A stretch of DNA of 64,000 nucleotides, taken from assembly GCF_900110945.1 (NCBI RefSeq), contig NZ_FOFL01000001.1, forward strand, positions 372,001-436,000, written 5' to 3'. Below are positions 1-8,713 of the stretch, one piece after another (positions within the stretch are counted from its first letter, which is position 1; every line of letters starts with the position of its first letter). This DNA is from Devosia sp. YR412 (GTDB taxonomy: Bacteria; Pseudomonadota; Alphaproteobacteria; Rhizobiales; Devosiaceae). Under the pieces are notes generated by a model that worked only from the letters and a program-made list of their open reading frames with translations, did not search any database and was not told where the DNA came from. The position numbers were made by a program, and so were the translations under genes.

Positions 1-71
1 CGGGCCTGTGGCGCTTCGGCGCCATGCCGTTCAAGAGCCTGGCAAAGCGCCGCTACGCGGCTTATCGCTAG
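1..71 (+). CDS. C-terminal fragment of an unidentified protein
   Basis: This is the end of a gene that begins before the window. The frame starting at base 3 is open and stops at TAG 69-71. It encodes about 22 residues, begins GLWRFGAMPF and ends in a basic, aromatic tail (KRRYAAYR). The tail is coding-like and directly precedes the ahcY leader. The other two forward frames give less plausible, Arg/Ala-rich peptides. Too little is present to assign a family. Confidence 0.4.
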   Translation, partial: GLWRFGAMPFKSLAKRRYAAYR

Positions 72-97
72 CTAGATATAAACATTTCTTTATGTCT

Positions 98-134
98 CCG
101 GTTGATCCGGACCCGGGCCTTGCGTATAGCAAGG
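98..134 (+). other. Two small hairpins in the ahcY leader
   Basis: Between the upstream stop codon and ahcY the leader can fold into CCGG-TTGAT-CCGG (98-110) and a perfect 6-bp stem CCTTGC-GTATA-GCAAGG (118-134). The Shine-Dalgarno GGAG at 158-161 follows. I could not match the segment to the SAM-II or SAH riboswitch consensus, so only the base pairing is claimed. It could be a mRNA stability element or an unrecognised regulatory leader. Confidence 0.3.
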
Positions 135-168
135 GTAACGTCCCTCGTCTGCGCTCCGGAGCCATCAC

Positions 169-1569
169 ATGACCACCCATTCGACCGACTTTGCGGTCAA
201 GGACATTTCCCTCGCCGCCTTTGGCCGCAAGGAACTCGACATCGCCGAAATCGAAATGCCCGGCCTGATGTCCATCCGCGCCGAATATGCCGCTGCCCAG
301 CCGCTCAAGGGTGCCCGCATTGCCGGCTCGCTGCACATGACCATCCAGACCGCCGTGCTGATCGAGACGCTGGTCGCGCTTGGTGCCGAAGTGCGCTGGG
401 TCTCGTGCAACATTTTCTCGACCCAGGACCATGCTGCTGCGGCCATTGCTGCCGCCGGCATCCCAGTGTTTGCCCACAAGGGCGAGACGCTGGAAGAATA
501 CTGGGATTTCACCGACCGCATGATGGACTGGCCGGGTTCGACGCCGAACATGATCCTCGACGATGGCGGCGATGCCACCATGTACATCCTGACCGGCGCC
601 AAGGCCGAGAAGGACATTTCCATCCTCGACAAGCCGGGCAATGAGGAAGAGGAAATCTTCTTCGCCACCATCAAGCGCCGCCTGGCCAAGAACCCGACCT
701 TCTTCTCGACCATCCGTGCCGCCATCCGCGGCGTCTCGGAAGAAACCACCACGGGCGTGATGCGCCTCTACCAGCTGCATGCCAAGGGCGAGCTGCCTTT
801 CCCCGCCATCAACGTCAACGACTCGGTTACCAAGTCCAAGTTCGACAACAAGTACGGCACCCGTGAATCGCTGGTTGACGCCATTCGTCGCGGCACCGAC
901 GTCATGCTGGCCGGCAAGGTCGCCATCGTCTGCGGCTATGGCGACGTGGGCAAGGGTTCGGCTGAATCGCTGCGCGGCGCCGGCGCCCGCGTGCTGGTCA
1001 CCGAAGTCGACCCGATCTGCGCCCTGCAGGCCGCCATGGAAGGCTTTGAGGTCGTGACACTCGAAGACGCCGCCGAGCGTGCCGACATCGTCGTTACCGC
1101 CACCGGCAACCGCGACGTGCTGATGGTCGATGACATGCGCAAGCTCAAGGACATGGCCATCGTCTGCAATATCGGTCACTTCGACAACGAGATCGACGTG
1201 CTCGGCCTGCGCAACTTCAAGTGGACCAATGTGAAGCCACAGGTCGACCTGATCGAAAAGCCCGATGGCAAGCGCCTGATCCTGCTCTCCGAAGGCCGCC
1301 TGGTGAACCTGGGCAATGCCACCGGTCACCCGAGCTTTGTCATGTCGGCCTCATTCGCCAACCAGACCCTGGCCCAGATCGAACTCTGGACCAATGGCGA
1401 GACGCTTGAGAAGAAGGTGCATGTGCTGCCCAAGCATCTCGACGAAAAGGTCGCCGAACTGCACCTGGCCAAGCTGGGCGCCAAGCTCACCAAGCTGACC
1501 AAGGACCAGGCCGACTATATCGGCGTGACCGTCGAAGGCCCGTTCAAGAGCGGCGAATACCGCTACTAG
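169..1569 (+). CDS. ahcY: Adenosylhomocysteinase (S-adenosyl-L-homocysteine hydrolase)
   Basis: The cytosolic NAD-dependent enzyme splits S-adenosylhomocysteine into adenosine and homocysteine, relieving product inhibition of methyltransferases in the activated-methyl cycle. The 466 residues match the usual alphaproteobacterial length. The NAD-binding loop CGYGDVGKG lies at residues 255-263, and the protein ends in KSGEYRY, the conserved tail whose Lys and Tyr reach the NAD of a neighbouring subunit. The ATG is preceded by GGAG with a 7-nt gap. A strong terminator follows the stop, so it is probably transcribed apart from the kinase gene downstream. The ahcY / PAS-kinase / tsaE neighbourhood is seen in other Hyphomicrobiales. 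Confidence 0.98.
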   Translation: MTTHSTDFAVKDISLAAFGRKELDIAEIEMPGLMSIRAEYAAAQPLKGARIAGSLHMTIQTAVLIETLVALGAEVRWVSCNIFSTQDHAAAAIAAAGIPVFAHKGETLEEYWDFTDRMMDWPGSTPNMILDDGGDATMYILTGAKAEKDISILDKPGNEEEEIFFATIKRRLAKNPTFFSTIRAAIRGVSEETTTGVMRLYQLHAKGELPFPAINVNDSVTKSKFDNKYGTRESLVDAIRRGTDVMLAGKVAIVCGYGDVGKGSAESLRGAGARVLVTEVDPICALQAAMEGFEVVTLEDAAERADIVVTATGNRDVLMVDDMRKLKDMAIVCNIGHFDNEIDVLGLRNFKWTNVKPQVDLIEKPDGKRLILLSEGRLVNLGNATGHPSFVMSASFANQTLAQIELWTNGETLEKKVHVLPKHLDEKVAELHLAKLGAKLTKLTKDQADYIGVTVEGPFKSGEYRY

Positions 1570-1590
1570 GATCGGCTTCATTGATGATGG

Positions 1591-1619
1591 CGCCCGCGGT
1601 TTTGGCCGCGGGCGTTTTT
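1591..1619 (+). terminator. Rho-independent terminator of ahcY
   Basis: A perfect 9-bp GC stem (CGCCCGCGG / CCGCGGGCG) with a 6-nt loop is followed directly by five T, 21 bases after the ahcY stop. Confidence 0.93.
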
Positions 1620-1981
1620 GTTTGGGGATAACTCGGCGCCGACCGGGCGACCCTCCCGGGCGCGGCCCTGATGGCCTTCGTGGCGCAAATCGCGGCGCGG
1701 ACTCAATTTGTCCGGCAGGGCGTTTCGAAGCGTTGCTGCTTCGTTCTCCGGTCAATCCCAGTTATGTATCCTTTGCCCGCAATGCACATCCATTAAGACT
1801 CTTTTAGCGGATTCATCGTGCCGGTATGGTCAGGGTGATTCGGTTGCCGGGGGCGCGCAACTGTTTCGGAGATGGCTGGATTCCCTAGGGACTCCGCGTT
1901 TGGCCATCTCGTTTGAACACCGCGTATCGGTTCTTTTTGGAACCGGGCTGGCAACCAGATTTTTGACCTAGAGGGCAGCGC
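1620..1981. other. Intergenic region between ahcY terminator and divL-like gene
   Basis: About 360 bases without a convincing gene. The only recognisable element is the CtrA-box-like TTAA-N7-TTAG listed separately. The short forward frames here lack a good ribosome-binding site and have no family resemblance. Confidence 0.6.
1793..1807 (+). promoter_or_regulatory. CtrA-box-like site upstream of the DivL-like gene
   Basis: The sequence TTAA-GACTCTT-TTAG differs from the CtrA full site TTAA-N7-TTAA by one base. It lies about 175 bases upstream of the start of a kinase whose family relative in Caulobacter controls CtrA activity. A single near-match is weak evidence on its own. Confidence 0.3.
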
Positions 1982-4441
1982 ATGGCGCCGGATCACTTCC
2001 GGAAGCATTGGGGATTCGCAACACTTGCGGCAGCCCCACTTACTCTGATGACGGCGGCTCCGGCCGTGGCGCAGGGTGTGACGCCATCCAGCCTGGCCGG
2101 GGCCGCGCCCCTGGCCATTGCGGTCGGCGCCGGTGCTTTCGCCATACTGGCCATGAGCGTGGTGCGCACCATGCTGGCCGATGGCAAGGCGGCCCGTCGC
2201 CAGGCGGGCGAACAGATCGCCGGCCTGCGCGCTATGGTCGATGAATATGAAGCGCTGCTCTCCGGCTCGCGCGAAGTCACCGTGCTGTGGACCGAAAGTA
2301 GCGATGGCGCACCCAAGCTTTTGGGCCAGTCTGCAGCAGTCCTGCCGATGGGCCGGCATCCCGAAAGCGTGCTCAATTTCCCCTCCTGGCTCCATCCCAA
2401 TGACGCCGACAAGCTGGCGCGGCTGCTGGAAGACCTGCGGGTGCACGGCCATGCCTTTGCCGTCAGCATCACGGCGCTCGACGGCCGGCTGATCCGCGCC
2501 AATGGCTGGGTGCTGGGCGGCGGCGCGGCGCTGCGCCTGCGTCCCGCCTTTTTGCAACCCGGCGCCGAGCCGACTTTGGTGGCTGCTGCCGCAACCGGCG
2601 ATGTCGGCAGTGTGCGTGCCGTGCTGGCCGCCCTGCCGCAGCCGGCCTTTGCGCGCGACAAGGCCGAGAGACTGGTCTATGCCAATGCCGCCTATCTGCA
2701 GCTGGCCAAGGCGGTCGGCAAGCATGGCAGCGAAAGCGCGCCGCCTGAGCTGCTCGATACGCCGCAGCTGCGCCAGCATCTGCAGACCTGCGCGACAGGC
2801 GACAGGATCGGCACCACAGCCTTGGCCTGGCCGGGTCTTGGCAGCTACCAGCTGGTGGAATTCCCGATAACCGGCGGCCGTGCCGGTTACCTGCAGGCGG
2901 TGGAAGACGAAACCGCCCGCCCGGCTGCAACGGGCCTTGCCCATGTCGGCGGCATTATCGGCGCGCTGACCACGCCGATCGCCATTTTCAATGCCAAGCG
3001 CGAGTTAGTGCAGTTCAACGAGGCCTATGCCAGCCTCTGGCATCTGAGCCGCGCCTTCCTCGTGCCCGGCCTCGACGAGCGCGCCATTCTCGACAAGCTG
3101 CGCACCGAGGGCATGTTGCCCAATCAGGTCGACTACCAGACCTGGCGGACCAAACATCTCGAAAGCTATGCCCGCAAGGCGCCGCATGAGAATGAGCCCT
3201 GGCATCTGCCGGATGGCCGTTCGATCAAGGTGATTTCGGCCCCGGCGGGCGCGCAGGGCGGGGTGATCTATGTCTTTGAGGACATTACCGAACGCCTCAA
3301 ATTGGAATCGACCAACAAGGCCTTTTCCAATGTGCAGCGCGAAACCATCAATGCGCTCTCCGAAGCCGTGGCGGTGTTTGGCACCAATGGCCGGCTGACG
3401 CTCTCCAATCCGCGGCTCTCGACGCTGTGGAAGCTGCCGGCCAATGAGCTGGGCCGCAATCCGCATATCGACCAGATCGCCGAGGCCTCGGGCCGCGCCA
3501 TTCCCGAAGACGGCGCCAGCATCTGGCGCGATCTCAAACGCGGCATCATCGACCTTAACCCGACCCGCTCGGACCAGACGGGACGGCTGAACCGCTCCGA
3601 TGGCCGGCTGCTGGATTATGCCATCACCCGCCTGCCCGACGGGCAGACCATGATGACCTTCCTCGATGTCACCGAAAGCGCCAGCTATTCGAAAGTGCTC
3701 AAGGAGCGCAATGATGCGCTGGTGGCGGCCGACCTGCTCAAGGACGCCTTCGTCGAGAATGTCTCCTATGAACTGCGCTCGCCGCTGACCAATATCATCG
3801 GCTTTGCTGACCTTCTGGCCGGCACCGAGGGCGGTACGCTCAACGAACGGCAGCGCTCCTATATCGACTATATCCGCGCCTCCTCGGTGACCCTGGGCGT
3901 GCTGATCGACAATATCCTCGACCTCGCCTCCGTCGATGCCGGCATTGCCGAACTGCGGCCGGAATTGCTCGATGTCTTCACCCTGGTCGACAAGGCCAAG
4001 GCTGGGCTCTCGGCGACCTTCCCGGAAATTTCGGGCGAAAAGCCGATCAATCTGGTGGTCGATATCGAGGACGGCATGCCGCCGTTTATCGCCGACGGCA
4101 CGCGCATCGTGCAGGTGCTGTATAACCTGCTCTCCAATGCCGCACGCTTCTCGCCGCCGGGTGGCGAAATCCGCCTCTCGGTCAGCCATCGCGCCGAGCG
4201 CATGCTGTTCATCATCGAGGACGAGGGCCCCGGCGTCACCGACGAAATGCGCGCCGCCATCCAGACCCGCATCGACACGCCTTCTGGCCGCCAGCGCGGC
4301 GCGGGCCTCGGGCTCGCCATCGTCAAGACCTTCGTCAACCTGCATGGCGGCACCATCATCGCCGAAAAGCGCGAACCGCGCGGCTCGCGCATCGTCGTCA
4401 ACCTGCCGCGCGACAGCGCCATGGCCGGCGTCGCCGAATAA
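1982..4441 (+). CDS. divL: DivL-like cell-cycle sensor kinase with tyrosine in place of the phospho-histidine
   Basis: The 819-residue membrane protein has hydrophobic segments near residues 10-30 and 40-62, then about four PAS-like sensor regions (roughly 95-570), a HisKA dimerisation helix (about 580-650) and a HATPase domain (about 690-815). The ATPase boxes are intact (NLLSNAARFS, DEGPGV, GAGLGLAIVK). In the H-box, which reads NVSYELRSPL, the phospho-acceptor histidine is replaced by Tyr596. In Caulobacter DivL the same substitution marks a pseudokinase that steers CckA and CtrA rather than acting as a classical phosphodonor. The stop overlaps the start of tsaE (TAATG), so the two are translationally coupled. 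The DivL assignment rests on the Tyr and the multi-PAS layout; another degenerate kinase is the alternative. Confidence 0.75.
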   Translation: MAPDHFRKHWGFATLAAAPLTLMTAAPAVAQGVTPSSLAGAAPLAIAVGAGAFAILAMSVVRTMLADGKAARRQAGEQIAGLRAMVDEYEALLSGSREVTVLWTESSDGAPKLLGQSAAVLPMGRHPESVLNFPSWLHPNDADKLARLLEDLRVHGHAFAVSITALDGRLIRANGWVLGGGAALRLRPAFLQPGAEPTLVAAAATGDVGSVRAVLAALPQPAFARDKAERLVYANAAYLQLAKAVGKHGSESAPPELLDTPQLRQHLQTCATGDRIGTTALAWPGLGSYQLVEFPITGGRAGYLQAVEDETARPAATGLAHVGGIIGALTTPIAIFNAKRELVQFNEAYASLWHLSRAFLVPGLDERAILDKLRTEGMLPNQVDYQTWRTKHLESYARKAPHENEPWHLPDGRSIKVISAPAGAQGGVIYVFEDITERLKLESTNKAFSNVQRETINALSEAVAVFGTNGRLTLSNPRLSTLWKLPANELGRNPHIDQIAEASGRAIPEDGASIWRDLKRGIIDLNPTRSDQTGRLNRSDGRLLDYAITRLPDGQTMMTFLDVTESASYSKVLKERNDALVAADLLKDAFVENVSYELRSPLTNIIGFADLLAGTEGGTLNERQRSYIDYIRASSVTLGVLIDNILDLASVDAGIAELRPELLDVFTLVDKAKAGLSATFPEISGEKPINLVVDIEDGMPPFIADGTRIVQVLYNLLSNAARFSPPGGEIRLSVSHRAERMLFIIEDEGPGVTDEMRAAIQTRIDTPSGRQRGAGLGLAIVKTFVNLHGGTIIAEKREPRGSRIVVNLPRDSAMAGVAE

Positions 4442-4857
4442 TGGCGCGGCTGCTGGCAGATGATGACGCCACGGCGGCCCTCGGGGCCGAGCTGGCAGCG
4501 ACGCTGCAGCCCGGCGATCTGGTGGTGCTGGAGGGTGACCTCGGGGCAGGCAAGACCGCGCTGGCCCGTGCCATCATCCGGTCGCTGACCGGTGATCAGC
4601 GGATGGATGTGCCATCGCCGACCTTTGCTCTGGTGCAGCCCTATGACACGCCGAAAGGTCCGGTGCTGCATGCCGATCTCTACCGGCTCGGCGATCCGCG
4701 CGAGGTTGATGAACTGGGCCTGCTCGACAATCCTGATGCGATCGTGCTGGTCGAATGGGCCGAGCGGTCGCCCGAGATTGTCGCGGCCGCCACGCTGACC
4801 GTGGCGCTGTCCATTCCGCCCGGTGGCGACGGCCGGCTGGTGACGCTGACCCGCTAG
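4441..4857 (+). CDS. tsaE: tRNA threonylcarbamoyladenosine biosynthesis ATPase TsaE
   Basis: TsaE is the small cytosolic P-loop ATPase that, with TsaB and TsaD, makes the t6A modification at position 37 of ANN-decoding tRNAs. The Walker A motif EGDLGAGKT spans residues 31-39. The family blocks PSPTF and HADLYRL follow, then VEWAERSPE towards the C-terminus. At 138 residues it is a stand-alone TsaE; many alphaproteobacterial relatives carry a fused or adjacent phosphotransferase, which is absent here. Its ATG overlaps the previous stop by one base. Its stop overlaps the convergent DUF1810 gene by four bases. Confidence 0.93.
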   Translation: MARLLADDDATAALGAELAATLQPGDLVVLEGDLGAGKTALARAIIRSLTGDQRMDVPSPTFALVQPYDTPKGPVLHADLYRLGDPREVDELGLLDNPDAIVLVEWAERSPEIVAAATLTVALSIPPGGDGRLVTLTR

Positions 4858-5339
4858 AGCAGGTCGAGCGTTGCCTGGTCTTCCCGGCTGCGGAAGAAGG
4901 CGCGCAGGGCGCGGCTGAACAGCGGCTCACCCGCGTCGGCACGATGAAACAGCGTCATCGACGAGTGGAATTTGAGATCATCCGGCGTGCTGAAGATCTG
5001 CACCAGGTTGCGCGGCGCCGGGCCGCCCGGACCATGCAGCAAAACGCTTTCGGTGCATTCGCGCAGGCGGCCGCCAAGGATCGGATGGGCCAGATAGGCC
5101 TCGGCCTGTTTAAGGTTGTCGATGGCGAAATGCCGTGAGTTGGCGGTGCGGCCCAGCCCGGCGATCTGCGGGAAGATGAACCACATCCAATGTCCCCGCT
5201 TGCGGCCGGCGCGCAGCTCGCCCAGCACCTGCGGATAGACCAGGTTCTGCGCTTCGAGAAACTTGCCGATAAAGGCGCCGCCGCCGAAGGATCGGCGTGG
5301 CGCCAGGGCGTTGGATTGGCCGAAGGAGAGCTGGCGCAT
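4854..5339 (-). CDS. DUF1810 family protein
   Basis: A 161-residue cytosolic protein of the DUF1810 family. The core signature is clear: KFLEAQNLVYPQVLGEL, then GHWMWFIFPQIAGLG (about residues 48-62) and an HPILGGRL block. The biochemical function of the family is not established. The start at 5339 sits one base after the stop of the small gene upstream and has GGAG about 7 nt before it. Longer in-frame starts would overlap that gene, so this start is preferred. The two genes probably form one unit. Confidence 0.85.
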   Translation of the reverse strand: MRQLSFGQSNALAPRRSFGGGAFIGKFLEAQNLVYPQVLGELRAGRKRGHWMWFIFPQIAGLGRTANSRHFAIDNLKQAEAYLAHPILGGRLRECTESVLLHGPGGPAPRNLVQIFSTPDDLKFHSSMTLFHRADAGEPLFSRALRAFFRSREDQATLDLL

Positions 5340-5340
5340 G

Positions 5341-5532
5341 TCAGCGCTCCGCGCGCGTATTGCTGACGAGCACCGGACGCGGGGCAGGCGTACTGGCCGG
5401 ATGCACGGTTTCGAATTCGCCGGCCGGCAATTCGGCATCCTTGCGCGCCTCGATCAGCGACTTGTAGCGTTTGCGGCGCGGGCCGGTGAACCGCTCGGCG
5501 GTACGGGATGGATGGCTGCTGGTCTGAACCAT
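5341..5532 (-). CDS. Small basic hypothetical protein
   Basis: A 63-residue protein rich in Arg, Lys, Ser and Pro, with no membrane segment or signal peptide. The start is supported by an excellent Shine-Dalgarno (AAGGAG) about 7 nt upstream, and the stop is one base from the DUF1810 start. These two facts argue that it is translated. I recognise no domain. Confidence 0.65.
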   Translation of the reverse strand: MVQTSSHPSRTAERFTGPRRKRYKSLIEARKDAELPAGEFETVHPASTPAPRPVLVSNTRAER

Positions 5533-5613
5533 GGGACGTCTCCTTCCAGCAGGAGAAACGAGGTGGCGCCGCTGCGGTTGCCGATTGTGATTGGCGCAAT
5601 TGGATGTACCGGC

Positions 5614-6432
5614 TCAAACACCCGGCACAGCACGCTTGAGGTCTGCCATGCCCGGGGCGTCGACCTGGCGATAGAGCGCCTGCACCACACTATAAGCGCC
5701 AAAGGCCACGAGCCCGAGCGCAGCCAGGCCATAGAGCCAGGGGCCGAAGGGCAGGGCATGCACATAGTCCAGCGCCTGGGCGATGCCGCCGGCCTGTTCG
5801 GGCGAGACGGTGAAGGCGGCATAAAGCACGAAGCCGCCAATAATGGCCAGCAGCGTGCCGCGTGCGGCCAGGCCAAACCGGCAGACCGGATCGAGCCAGC
5901 GCCGATGCGCGGCGGGCAGGTCGATGCGTTTGGCATAGTCGCGCGAAACACCCTTCCAGACCTGCACCAGCCCGCCGACGATCACGCCAAGGGCAGCCAG
6001 GCCAAGCAGCCACGGCCCAAAGGGCTGTTGCAGCAGCCAGGCCGAGGCGTCCTCCTCCCCGCCGCCCGCACCGCCGCTGCCGCCGCCCAGTGCCATGCCG
6101 GCTGCGGTGAGCGCCAGAAACACATTGGCACCGGCACTGATCAGCGAGCCGACACGACCGATAAAGCCGGATGCATCGTCCTTGACGCCATCGGCATTGA
6201 GCAGGCCTTGCGCCAGTCGCCAGAGGATATAGCCCATCAGCCCGATCGCGACTGCGCCGAGCAGCAGGCGGCCAAATGGCAGTGCAAGCAGGCTCGACAG
6301 CGCATCCGACGAGCCTTCGGCATCGGCGCCGCCCCAGATGGCCGAGGTGAGCGCCAGCCCGCCCAGCAGCAGATAGACCACGCCGCGTGCTGCATAGCCG
6401 AGCCGTGCGAGGGTTTCGAAATGATTGGACAT
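5614..6432 (-). CDS. DUF1206 domain-containing membrane protein
   Basis: A 272-residue integral inner-membrane protein with about six membrane helices arranged as three DUF1206-type two-helix repeats. Each repeat opens with a motif like LARLGYAARGVVYLLLGG (residues 8-25), recurring as LAQGLLN and later CRFGLAARGTLLAIIGGF. A glycine-rich stretch separates repeats 1 and 2. The role of the family is unknown. It is probably transcribed alone, with short gaps to unrelated neighbours. Confidence 0.9.
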   Translation of the reverse strand: MSNHFETLARLGYAARGVVYLLLGGLALTSAIWGGADAEGSSDALSSLLALPFGRLLLGAVAIGLMGYILWRLAQGLLNADGVKDDASGFIGRVGSLISAGANVFLALTAAGMALGGGSGGAGGGEEDASAWLLQQPFGPWLLGLAALGVIVGGLVQVWKGVSRDYAKRIDLPAAHRRWLDPVCRFGLAARGTLLAIIGGFVLYAAFTVSPEQAGGIAQALDYVHALPFGPWLYGLAALGLVAFGAYSVVQALYRQVDAPGMADLKRAVPGV

Positions 6433-6897
6433 GGGGCGCTTTCAAAGGAGTTCGGATGGGTAATGGCGCAGGGTCCCGTCCGTTCCGGCGAGCGGAAGCG
6501 CCGCCTGCAATGCGGTTTTCGAAAAGAGCGGATCCCGAGACGGCTTTCGCCTCTGAGGGATTTAGTATGTGAGACGATTACCGCCTCGGGACGTCCGGTT
6601 TTATGAACCGCGTCAGGCGGCCGGCATAACCTCGCATACCGACGGCCCGGGCGTGAACCCACGGCGACTGGCATAGTCCCGTGCCCGGCCCACTCCCGCC
6701 ACTGTCGCCTGCAGGCCGCTCATGCGGGGTGGATGGCGGCATTATGCGCGCAGGCCGAGGGGGCGTGGATAAAGGGGATAGCGCGAAGAGGATTTGAAGC
6801 CGTTCTGGGGATTTACGCCTTGTTAACCATGCCGGCAGGCTTTGGGAGCGCAATGGGGCCAGATGCATTGCCTTTGTATCAAATGCGAGGCAGCGCC
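6433..6897. other. Intergenic region without a recognised gene
   Basis: About 465 GC-rich bases. A forward frame runs through the second half into the next gene, and a reverse frame covers 6578-6868. Neither has a ribosome-binding site or a composition that I would accept as coding. No tRNA, repeat or clear terminator was found. Confidence 0.5.
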
Positions 6898-7179
6898 ATG
6901 TTCCCCCACGACACCATGATCGACACCGAGGTCGCCGAATTCCTCGACCTGGCCCGCTCGGCCAATGTTCACTTCGACATCGTCAATGACCGCTTGCATA
7001 TGCGCATGGTCAATCCCGACTGGGCCATGTGGAAGCCCTGCCGGCATCTGCTCGATGAAATCGGCCAGGTGCGCATCGAAGCCTATGTGCGGCAGGAGGC
7101 AGCGGAGAAGAGTGCGGTGGGGAGATGGACGGCGGTGAGCGCGGAGCGGCTGCATCTGGCGGTGGAGGCAATGCGGTAG
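6898..7179 (+). CDS. Small hypothetical protein
   Basis: A 93-residue soluble protein starting MFPHDTMIDTEVAEFLDL, with aromatic and acidic residues and a C-terminal helix. The ATG at 6898 has a GAGG about 7 nt upstream. The frame is open further upstream to 6733, but that extension is low-complexity and lacks a ribosome-binding site. No family was recognised. It lies just before the AT-rich island and keeps the GC-rich codon use of the host. Confidence 0.55.
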   Translation: MFPHDTMIDTEVAEFLDLARSANVHFDIVNDRLHMRMVNPDWAMWKPCRHLLDEIGQVRIEAYVRQEAAEKSAVGRWTAVSAERLHLAVEAMR

Positions 7180-7442
7180 GCTCGATAACGATCGTCGAGG
7201 TTGCCGCACTCCTCATTATGCTCAAATAAAGATATCGCCGATGCTGAAAACGCATCGCGTGATACCTTAATACGGTAAAATTCCCAAAAACCCTTCAACG
7301 GGAATGCAGAATGAACTATTAGCATTAAAGATGCTTGGACATATTTCTAAAAAATTGCGTCGGGTGGCGTCGCAAAACCTACTAAAAAAATAAGACTTAA
7401 GCATTTCACGTAAAAATGTGCTGTGACTGGGGTGGCATAAAT
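7180..7442. other. AT-rich junction upstream of the membrane island
   Basis: Base composition drops sharply here compared with everything to the left, and long A/T runs appear (for example near 7381-7393). No gene is evident; the segment probably holds the promoter of the two AT-rich genes. Confidence 0.5.
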
Positions 7443-7835
7443 ATGAGTCCAGAGTTTATGCTGCCGGGTACAATAATACTATTCAAGTCGCTGTTGCGGT
7501 TGATGATTGATAGGCAGGTTACGGCGATAAGTTTTGCAAAGTCCTTCTTATCTTTTCCCGTTGATTTGACGTTCTTGTCTTTGTCCTACGGGGTGACCAG
7601 TATGATCGTGGCGCAGCAACGTGGGGTAAACTGGCCTCTGGGCTTTATTCTGGGTACATTTATGATCTATGGATTGCTCGGAATAATAACTACGTTTGTT
7701 TGTAGTAAATCCGATAGGGCATTTGATGCCGAACGCAATCTATTCACAGTGATGAATTGCACCATATCATACTTAGTCGCATTTTCAACGCTAGGCATTA
7801 CTTTGTTCTCGGGGGTGTTCCATGCAAAATTTTAG
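7443..7835 (+). CDS. Small three-helix membrane protein of an AT-rich two-gene island
   Basis: About 130 residues with three hydrophobic segments (about 39-60, 68-88 and 104-125) and short polar loops. I recognise no family. The ATG at 7443 is preferred because GGGGTGG lies about 8 nt upstream. An in-frame ATG at 7416 has no ribosome-binding site. Codon use is AT-rich (many ATA, TTT and AAA codons), unlike all flanking genes, which suggests transfer from another source. The stop overlaps the start of the next gene by 14 bases, so the two products are probably made together and act at the membrane together. Confidence 0.7.
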   Translation: MSPEFMLPGTIILFKSLLRLMIDRQVTAISFAKSFLSFPVDLTFLSLSYGVTSMIVAQQRGVNWPLGFILGTFMIYGLLGIITTFVCSKSDRAFDAERNLFTVMNCTISYLVAFSTLGITLFSGVFHAKF

Positions 7836-8592
7836 CATTGGTTCTGTTTCCGTATATTTATTTCTATTTCTAGTAGTTTTGACAATCATATTTATCCCGG
7901 TAATAATTTTTGTTTTTATGCGAGATCGCTCGCTATCAAAATACGACAAGCAAAGGCAGGAAGTTGTTCTTTCTGCTGTTCGTGAGACTTATGAGGAGCA
8001 GATTTCAAGTCTATCGAAGAGATTGACTGCAACGGAAGATAGATGGCAGGAGCTAAATCATCTTATTCTGTCAAGTCAGAAGGTTCAGCAGGATATTCCT
8101 GCTAATATTGATCCTTCGGCCATTCCCCTTCTAAGGGAATACAATATCGCTCTGGCTGATGTCGCCATTGATCCTAAGCTAGTATTTGTTCTTACGCCTT
8201 TTTTGGAAAATGAAGATAGAGTATTCAGGTCAATTAAGTTGGTTTGCAATGGGCTTGGCCTTAATTGCGTGAGGGGCGACGAGAAATTTGTGTCTGGCGA
8301 AGTTTTGCCGCATATAGTTCGTCTAATGATGAAAAGTGCGATAATAATAGCAAACGTTGGAGGTAGAAACCCCAACGTATTCTACGAGCTTGGAATTGCC
8401 CACACTGTTGGACGAACGACAATACTGCTTAGCGAAACTATCGATGAGGTTCCGTTCGACATAAAGACAAAAAGAGTTATTACTTATCACGATAGCCTGA
8501 CTCTTGAGAAGCGAGTTAGGGCAGCGCTAGCGCACGCTTTATCGATTCCAGAGTTCCAGTCGAACGCAGCATCAAATAAAACCCAAACATGA
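7822..8592 (+). CDS. Membrane-anchored protein with nucleoside 2-deoxyribosyltransferase/TIR-like C-terminal domain
   Basis: A 256-residue protein with one N-terminal membrane helix (about 9-33), a charged coiled-coil-like stretch (about 40-90) and a globular C-terminal domain (about 119-240). The C-terminal domain has the layout of the nucleoside-deoxyribosyltransferase/TIR-like fold: a beta strand ending VFVLTPF, a RGDE loop, then NPNVFYELGIAHTVG (183-197), where Glu189 occupies the place of the family's catalytic glutamate, and a late VPFDI segment. Relatives of this domain degrade nucleotides such as NAD in several antiphage systems. That role here is an inference from fold and context. 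Composition is AT-rich like its partner gene and unlike polA next door. Confidence 0.72.
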   Translation: MQNFSIGSVSVYLFLFLVVLTIIFIPVIIFVFMRDRSLSKYDKQRQEVVLSAVRETYEEQISSLSKRLTATEDRWQELNHLILSSQKVQQDIPANIDPSAIPLLREYNIALADVAIDPKLVFVLTPFLENEDRVFRSIKLVCNGLGLNCVRGDEKFVSGEVLPHIVRLMMKSAIIIANVGGRNPNVFYELGIAHTVGRTTILLSETIDEVPFDIKTKRVITYHDSLTLEKRVRAALAHALSIPEFQSNAASNKTQT

Positions 8593-8713
8593 GGCCGCTA
8601 AGCTTCCGATAAAAGCGTTAGTTAGCTGCTGGCGCCATTTCCAAATATTGCACGCGCGCGGAATTGAGGGACCTGCATTGGTCAATGCCAGGCGGGACCA
8701 TTTTCTCAGGCCC

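Noticed and set aside
72..168. SAM-II or SAH riboswitch before ahcY
   Set aside because: Conserved core words of these riboswitches are not present; only simple hairpins can be drawn.
31..1329. Long minus-strand frame opposite ahcY
   Set aside because: Antisense shadow of ahcY with low-complexity protein and no ribosome-binding site.
6733..6897. N-terminal extension of the small protein starting at 6898
   Set aside because: The extension lacks a ribosome-binding site and reads like noncoding sequence; the start at 6898 has GAGG upstream.
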